Part shown: piece after piece, positions 59,443-64,000 of the stretch
Numbering within the stretch: position 1 is the first letter of the stretch
Layout: each line of letters begins with the position of its first letter
From: Chersky-840 sp963811775
GTDB taxonomy: Bacteria > Actinomycetota > Acidimicrobiia > Acidimicrobiales > UBA8190
Direction of reading: 5' to 3'
Length of the DNA: 64,000 bases
Assembly: GCA_963811775.1 (NCBI GenBank)
Contig: CAWESO010000007.1
Span: 81,308 to 145,307, forward strand
Notes under the pieces: generated by a model
What the model was told of the DNA's origin: nothing
What the model saw: the letters and a program-made list of their open reading frames with translations, nothing else
Databases searched by the model: none
Position numbers and translations under genes: made by a program

Positions 59443-59708
59443 CGACGAAGGACCTTGGCGAGACCCTCCAGGTAGAGCACCGGCGGTCCACGCCACGTTC
59501 CATGAGCAATGCCGCGCTCTATGAAGCCGACGGATAGCAACGAACGTCCAGGTCACCGGAGAGTTTCAAACTTGTTGAAGAAAATTCCCCAAGTTCGGTG
59601 CCGTCGGTGCCGATACGAACAGGCAGCAGTCCGGCATGTTGGCCGCTCCGGCAGAGCGACCCCAGCCCAAGAGTGTGACGCTGCCGCCTACCTGTTTCGT
59701 GTGGGCTA

Positions 59709-62700
59709 ATGATAAAGGCGACCCGTGCCGATGTTCCTGCAATGTGGCGACGCAGGCAGAGAAACAGGTCCGCAACCGATACGCCGCGCGCAACCGTCAC
59801 CTTCGTGGCTGCGTCCACACCCGCCGAGAGCGACACTTTCTTCGTGACCCAGGCGTTGAGCGCCACCGACATGGCCCAGGTCACCGACGACCTTGGCCCG
59901 ACCGACACGTCTGAGGCGGCGGGCGCGCCTCACGGCACCGAAGTCGCTGGCACCGCCGACACGTCCGAGCCGAGCAGCAACTCCACGACCTTCAGCAGGT
60001 TCAGGACTCGGTCCAAGACCAGGAGCGCCCCCAACGCCACCGACATGGCCCAGGTCACCGACGACCTTGGCCCGACCGACACGTCTGAGGCGGCGGGCGC
60101 GCCTCACGGCACCGAAGTCGCTGGCACCGCCGACACGTCCGAGCCGAGCAGCAACTCCACGACCTTCAGCAGGTTCAGGGCTCGGTCCAAGACCAGGAGC
60201 GCCCCCAACGCCACCGACATGGCCCAGGTCACCGACGACCTTGGCCCGACCGACACGTCTGAGGCGGCGGGCGCGCCTCACGGCACCGAAGTCGCTGGCA
60301 CCGCCGACACGTCCGAGCCGAGCAGCAACTCCACGACCTTCAGCAGGTTCAGGACTCGGTCCAAGACCAGGAGCGCCCCCAACGCCACCGACATGGCCCA
60401 GGTCACCGACGACCTTGGCCCGACCGACACGTCTGAGGCGGCGGGCGCGCCTCACGGCACCGAAGTCGCTGGCACCGCCGACACGTCCGAGCCGAGCAGC
60501 AACTCCACGACCTTCAGCAGGTTCAGGGCTCGGTCCAAGACCAGGAGCGCCCCCAACGCCACCGACATGGCCCAGGTCACCGACGACCTTGGCCCGACCG
60601 ACACGTCTGAGGCGGCGGGCGCGCCGATCGATCACCGCATCAAGGGCCAGGTGCCCAACGGCCCTCGCCTCCAGCGGCGCGGCATGGCCCGGGCCCTGCT
60701 GTCGTTGTTCTTGGTGGTCGGGATGGCCACGGCCGTGGTGGTCGGTTGGCAGTCCAAGAGCGCCGCGGCCCGCCAGTCCCACCAGTCGTTCAACGCGCAG
60801 GCGTCGGGGATCGTCGCCAACGTGACTAAGACTTTGCAGCGCGACACCGACCTCACCACCAGCATGCGAGCCGAGGTCGAGCAGGACCCGGCCATGACCA
60901 ACAAGTCGCTCGAGTCATGGTTCTCCGCCCTCACTCCCGCGGGGCTCGCCAACGCCACCGGCGTGGCCTACATCGAGAAGCTGTCACCGCTCGAGTACTA
61001 CTACTTTCGAGCCGCGATCAACTCCGACCCGACCGGGCCCGCGTCGGCCGGCGAGCCGTTCGTGATCACACCGAGCTCGGCACAACCCCCGTACTGTCTC
61101 ACCCGCCTGCTGGCGTTGAGAAGCTCACGGCAAGGCGCGGGCGACCTGGCACTACCCTCCGGCCTCGACTGGTGCTCCACCTCTGTCAACGGCGCGCTCA
61201 CGTCGTCGGGGAACACCGGTCAGCTGGAGGTCACGCGGATGCTCGGACCCGACGAGGGTCGGGCGCTGGGCTTCCAGGCTCAGGACGGCGGGGCACCGGG
61301 AAACTCCGACATCGAGACACTCAAGACCCTCGACCAAGCCTTCGGCTCGACCGTCGTCGTCCTCGCACCCGTGTACGAGGGGCCCACGCCCACCACGGTG
61401 GCGGGGCGTGTCGACGCGCTCGAGGGCTGGGTCGGGGGGATCTTCGACACACGAGAGGTCCTGGCCGGCGCGGTGGGTGCCCACAGCGACCTGCAAGTGA
61501 CACTGGCACGAGTGAACGCCGGATCCGGCCCCGAGGTCCTCGCCACCACCGACACCGCCAACTCTTCGGGAGGCCTAGTCGACACCATCCCGACTGCTGC
61601 CGACGGGCGCTGGATCGTCACGGTGCGCCTACCGCTCTCATCGGGGTCGGCGTCGGGGACCACCCGCGGGCTCGCCGTCGGGAGTGCGATCCTTCTGGTC
61701 ACGTTGATCTTGTTCTTCGTGCTGCGCTCGCTGGTCGTGTCGCGACGCCGGGCCCTTGATGAAGCGGCCGAGCAAACGGACGAGTTGCACCACATGGCGC
61801 TTCACGACGTGCTCACGGGGCTCCCCAACCGGTCGCTCGTCATGGACCGCGCTGATCAGATGCTGGTGAGGAGTCGCCGGAGCCAGCTGCCTATCGCGGC
61901 GCTGGCGGTGGGCGTCGACCGGTTCAAGGAATGCAATGACGCCCATGGCTACCAAACGGGGGACGAGCTGTTACAGGCGGTCGCTGATCGCTTGCGTTCG
62001 GTGCTGCGAGAGGGCGACACCTTGGGGCGGGTGCGCGGCGACGAATTCACCGTGCTCGTCGACGGTGCCTCCCTCGCGGCCGGGCCCGAGCTCGTGGCCG
62101 AACGGATCCTCGAGGTCGTGCGTAAGCCCTTCTACCTCGGCGAGGGCCATCTCGAGCCCTACAGGGTGTCGGCATCCGTCGGTATCGCCCTCGGGCCACG
62201 GATCGACGCAGAACATCTGTTGCAGGACGCCGACACCGCCCTGTCCGAGGCCAAAGAGGCGGGGCGAGACCGCTACGCCGTTTTCGGTCAGGACATACCC
62301 CAAGCCATCGAGAGCCGTCAGGCTTTCGAGAACGAACTGCGCAGCGCGATGGTCCAACACCAATTCTTCCTCCGTTACCAACCCATCTTCGACATCGACA
62401 CCCGCTCCACCACGGGGGTCGAGGCCCTGCTGCGGTGGCAACACCCCACCCGCGGGGTCATCCCGCCCGATCATTTCCTCCCCATGCTCGAAGAGAGCGG
62501 GCTCATCGTTGCCCTCGGCCGCTGGGTGCTCCAAGAGGCGTGTCGGCAAGGGGCAGCCCTGCATCGCAGCGGCCATCTCATCACCATGTCGGTGAACATG
62601 TCCGCACGCCAACTCGAGTCAGACACCCTCGTTGCCGACGTCGGTAGGGTGCTCTACACGTCGGGGTTCGACCCACATGCTCTGGTGCTCGAGATCACCG

Positions 62701-63131
62701 AGACGACGATCATGCGCGACACGTCGCTCATGGTCGATCGGCTCATCGCCCTGAAAGGACTCGGCGTCCGGATCGCCATCGACGACTTCGGCACCGGCTA
62801 TTCGTCGCTGGCCTACTTGCGCCAATTCCCCATCGACGTCCTCAAGATCGACCGCTCGTTCATCAGCTCCCTGGCCACGACGCGCGACTCGTCGATGCTG
62901 ATCCACACCCTCGTCCAGTTCGGCAAGACCCTGGGCCTCGAGACCATCGCCGAGGGAATCGAGGAGGAGGGGCAGATCGACCCGCTTCTCGCCGAGCAGT
63001 GCGACACCGGCCAGGGCTTCCTCTACGGCCGCCCGCTGTCGCCCGCCCAGCTCGACATCTTCCTGTGCACCCACCTCACCCAGGAGGCTCCGCTCTGGGT
63101 GGTCCCTTCGAAGCAGGCAGCTAGAACCTAG
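59709..63131 (+). CDS. GGDEF-EAL protein with tandem-repeat N-terminus and extracytoplasmic CHASE-like sensor
   Basis: This 1140-residue protein has a Thr/Ser/Asp-rich N-terminal region with four and a half 58-residue repeats (about 51-305), a membrane helix (326-348), a CHASE-like sensor domain (350-650), a second helix (655-677), a GGDEF-like domain and an EAL domain. The cyclase domain is altered: AVGVDRFKECND lacks the first metal Asp and the signature is RGDEF (near 776). The EAL domain keeps EAL near 904, NMSARQ, IDDFGTGYSSL and LKIDRSFI. It is probably a phosphodiesterase with a regulatory GGDEF. The repeats would be cytoplasmic by the usual topology. ATG 59709 lacks a clear ribosome site. 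Confidence 0.87.
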   Translation: MIKATRADVPAMWRRRQRNRSATDTPRATVTFVAASTPAESDTFFVTQALSATDMAQVTDDLGPTDTSEAAGAPHGTEVAGTADTSEPSSNSTTFSRFRTRSKTRSAPNATDMAQVTDDLGPTDTSEAAGAPHGTEVAGTADTSEPSSNSTTFSRFRARSKTRSAPNATDMAQVTDDLGPTDTSEAAGAPHGTEVAGTADTSEPSSNSTTFSRFRTRSKTRSAPNATDMAQVTDDLGPTDTSEAAGAPHGTEVAGTADTSEPSSNSTTFSRFRARSKTRSAPNATDMAQVTDDLGPTDTSEAAGAPIDHRIKGQVPNGPRLQRRGMARALLSLFLVVGMATAVVVGWQSKSAAARQSHQSFNAQASGIVANVTKTLQRDTDLTTSMRAEVEQDPAMTNKSLESWFSALTPAGLANATGVAYIEKLSPLEYYYFRAAINSDPTGPASAGEPFVITPSSAQPPYCLTRLLALRSSRQGAGDLALPSGLDWCSTSVNGALTSSGNTGQLEVTRMLGPDEGRALGFQAQDGGAPGNSDIETLKTLDQAFGSTVVVLAPVYEGPTPTTVAGRVDALEGWVGGIFDTREVLAGAVGAHSDLQVTLARVNAGSGPEVLATTDTANSSGGLVDTIPTAADGRWIVTVRLPLSSGSASGTTRGLAVGSAILLVTLILFFVLRSLVVSRRRALDEAAEQTDELHHMALHDVLTGLPNRSLVMDRADQMLVRSRRSQLPIAALAVGVDRFKECNDAHGYQTGDELLQAVADRLRSVLREGDTLGRVRGDEFTVLVDGASLAAGPELVAERILEVVRKPFYLGEGHLEPYRVSASVGIALGPRIDAEHLLQDADTALSEAKEAGRDRYAVFGQDIPQAIESRQAFENELRSAMVQHQFFLRYQPIFDIDTRSTTGVEALLRWQHPTRGVIPPDHFLPMLEESGLIVALGRWVLQEACRQGAALHRSGHLITMSVNMSARQLESDTLVADVGRVLYTSGFDPHALVLEITETTIMRDTSLMVDRLIALKGLGVRIAIDDFGTGYSSLAYLRQFPIDVLKIDRSFISSLATTRDSSMLIHTLVQFGKTLGLETIAEGIEEEGQIDPLLAEQCDTGQGFLYGRPLSPAQLDIFLCTHLTQEAPLWVVPSKQAART
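59861..60624 (+). repeat. Tandem 174-bp coding repeats (four and a half copies)
   Basis: ATGGCCCAGGTC recurs at 59871, 60045, 60219, 60393 and 60567, exactly 174 bp apart. The copies are almost identical, but the triplet in FSRFR(T/A)RSK alternates Thr, Ala, Thr, Ala. The real duplication unit in the last step was therefore 348 bp. The fifth copy stops after GAP and runs into unique sequence. Confidence 0.95.
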
Positions 63132-63488
63132 TGTCTTGACTTGCTCATTGATGTATTCCTCTCGCTCTGACAGGTTGGACCTGAGTCGAGCAGCCCGACC
63201 AAGGGGCTACCCACCCGGGATCACCACCGTCGAACAATACCGCGCGGCCCGATCACTCGACTGTCCGATGGTAAATAGCGCATCACCGGCATGTTGGAGC
63301 GGTTAGCGACTCTAAGCGCTTGCCATCCGATCAGTAACTCGCTTCCGCAGCCCGTATCGTGCATGATGCCCAGATGTTCTTGGCCAGATTCCCGCGAGAC
63401 GCTCCGGCGCCGTCGTGTCGAATTGGTCCGCGTCGATCTAACCGGTAACCCAGAGAGTGGCCGCGCCCGCCGGAGTTGCCGGTCCAGT
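63132..63488. other. Intergenic region after the second GGDEF-EAL gene
   Basis: The next gene's frame is open back to ATG 63366, but codon use upstream of about 63430 is poor. No terminator or recurring box was recognised. Confidence 0.35.
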
Positions 63489-64000
63489 GTGCCCGCGGTG
63501 ACAGCCGGACGCGAGCAACCCGCGCCAGGCGAAGAGCCCCATGGTTCTGCAGGACGGCCGAAAGGCTACCCGGCAGAGCTGGAGGTAGACGTCCGCGTCG
63601 CGGACCGCCGCCAGATCCATATCCGCCCGATCCTGCCTTCTGACGCGCCAACGCTGGCTGCGGCGATCGCCGGCGCTGACGCCGAGACCCTCCGGCTTCG
63701 CTTTCTCGGGTGGCGGCCGGTGCTCGATGACGCAACGTTGCGGTATCTCGTCGAGGTCGACTATCAGCGACGGCTCGCTCTGGTCGCGCTCGACTTGGCC
63801 GGCAATGGAGTTGGGGTTGCCCGCTATGAGGGCGGACCAGACGAGGGTGTCGCGGAGATCGCTGTTGCCGTCGACCCCGACTGGCGGGGAGTCGGCCTCG
63901 GGTCCAGGTTGCTCAGGATGTTGGGAGAGGCGGCCGTGGCCCGCGGCTTCCGACAATTTGTCGCCTCCTATTTCGTAGACAACCGCGACATTGAGGGCCT
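63489..64000 (+). CDS. GNAT-family acetyltransferase (runs off the window)
   Basis: The translated frame reads YPAELEVDVRVADRRQIHIR, PILPSDAPTLAAAI, a central RLRFLGWRP and YLVEVDYQRRLALVALD, then the acetyl-CoA loop VAVDPDWRGVGLGSRLLRML, and it is open at 64000. This is the pattern of the Pat-like GNAT group that acetylates proteins in actinobacteria. The start is uncertain: GTG 63489, GTG 63498 and ATG 63366 are all in frame and none has a clear ribosome site. The C-terminus is missing. Confidence 0.7.
   Translation, partial: MPAVTAGREQPAPGEEPHGSAGRPKGYPAELEVDVRVADRRQIHIRPILPSDAPTLAAAIAGADAETLRLRFLGWRPVLDDATLRYLVEVDYQRRLALVALDLAGNGVGVARYEGGPDEGVAEIAVAVDPDWRGVGLGSRLLRMLGEAAVARGFRQFVASYFVDNRDIEG

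Noticed and set aside
57640..59556. 638-codon minus-strand frame antisense to the first GGDEF-EAL gene
   Set aside because: Composition is Arg/Gly/His-rich without any motif, typical of a high-GC shadow frame of the real gene.
59560..59708. Possible c-di-GMP riboswitch before the second GGDEF-EAL gene
   Set aside because: The expected conserved GEMM elements are not present in recognisable form.
59706..60782. Long minus-strand open frame with Gly/Arg-rich repeats
   Set aside because: It is antisense to the repeated N-terminus of the GGDEF-EAL gene; its repeats merely mirror the 174-bp units and it has no ribosome site or domain.

Overview
The window is GC-rich, densely packed DNA from an actinobacterium. 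Three things point to the class Acidimicrobiia: the GYWLVASDGG/FGDA repeats in the secreted deacetylase at 35393-36922, which I associate with that class; the codon use; and the DUF1918, DUF3040 and DUF6390 proteins. The placement rests on recognition, not on a search. Many genes overlap by four bases (ATGA or GTGA), so most operons look translationally coupled.

Layout. 1-2833: the end of a hydrogenase-maturation operon (HypC, EamA transporter, DUF6390, GNAT). 3075-15255: a stress and energy-metabolism block with PEP synthase, an RsbRD-like protein, DUF1918, DUF3040, a phosphoribosyltransferase/hydrolase fusion, nicotinate phosphoribosyltransferase, a zinc-ribbon protein, two Hsp20 proteins and a pyruvate-kinase-like enzyme. 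15383-19601: a PhyH dioxygenase, a substrate-binding protein and a GH4 glycosidase, the last two diverging around seven copies of a 17-bp repeat. 19752-25945: a universal stress protein (USP), then an operon read leftward of acetyl-CoA synthetase, pyruvate-dehydrogenase-type E1alpha, E1beta and E2, and an acyl carrier protein. 26451-34358: a complete V/A-type ATPase operon with an apparent frameshift in subunit C. 34528-48565: USPs, the deacetylase, FtsH, an archease, small enzymes, and a GH65 glycoside phosphorylase coupled to a tandem USP. 48566-51503: accessory DNA with a TacA/TacT-type toxin-antitoxin pair, short repeats and a decayed two-gene module. 51504-63131: a Pel-like exopolysaccharide cluster (PelF, PelG and two partners) divergent from two large GGDEF-EAL proteins. 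The window ends inside a GNAT gene.

The most interesting signal is not a gene. A 15-bp motif close to GKGACYTTCGRCCCT stands upstream of ten transcription units: the small protein at 3075, DUF3040, the phosphoribosyltransferase/hydrolase, the zinc-ribbon protein, both Hsp20 genes, the acetyl-CoA synthetase/PDH operon, the V-ATPase operon, a USP and FtsH. In three of them it ends exactly 35 nt before the start codon. It resembles the mycobacterial DosR/DevR box, and several neighbours (DUF1918, phosphoribosyltransferase-hydrolase fusion, PncB, Hsp20, USP) are types found in the DosR dormancy regulon. I infer a dormancy or energy-stress regulon in this lineage that also covers a rotary ATPase, acetyl-CoA formation and membrane proteolysis. 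No DosR-type regulator is visible in the window.

A second candidate system is the reduced Pel-like locus beside two c-di-GMP proteins, one with an intact GGDEF and one whose GGDEF is degenerate and which carries a 58-residue tandem-repeat N-terminus.
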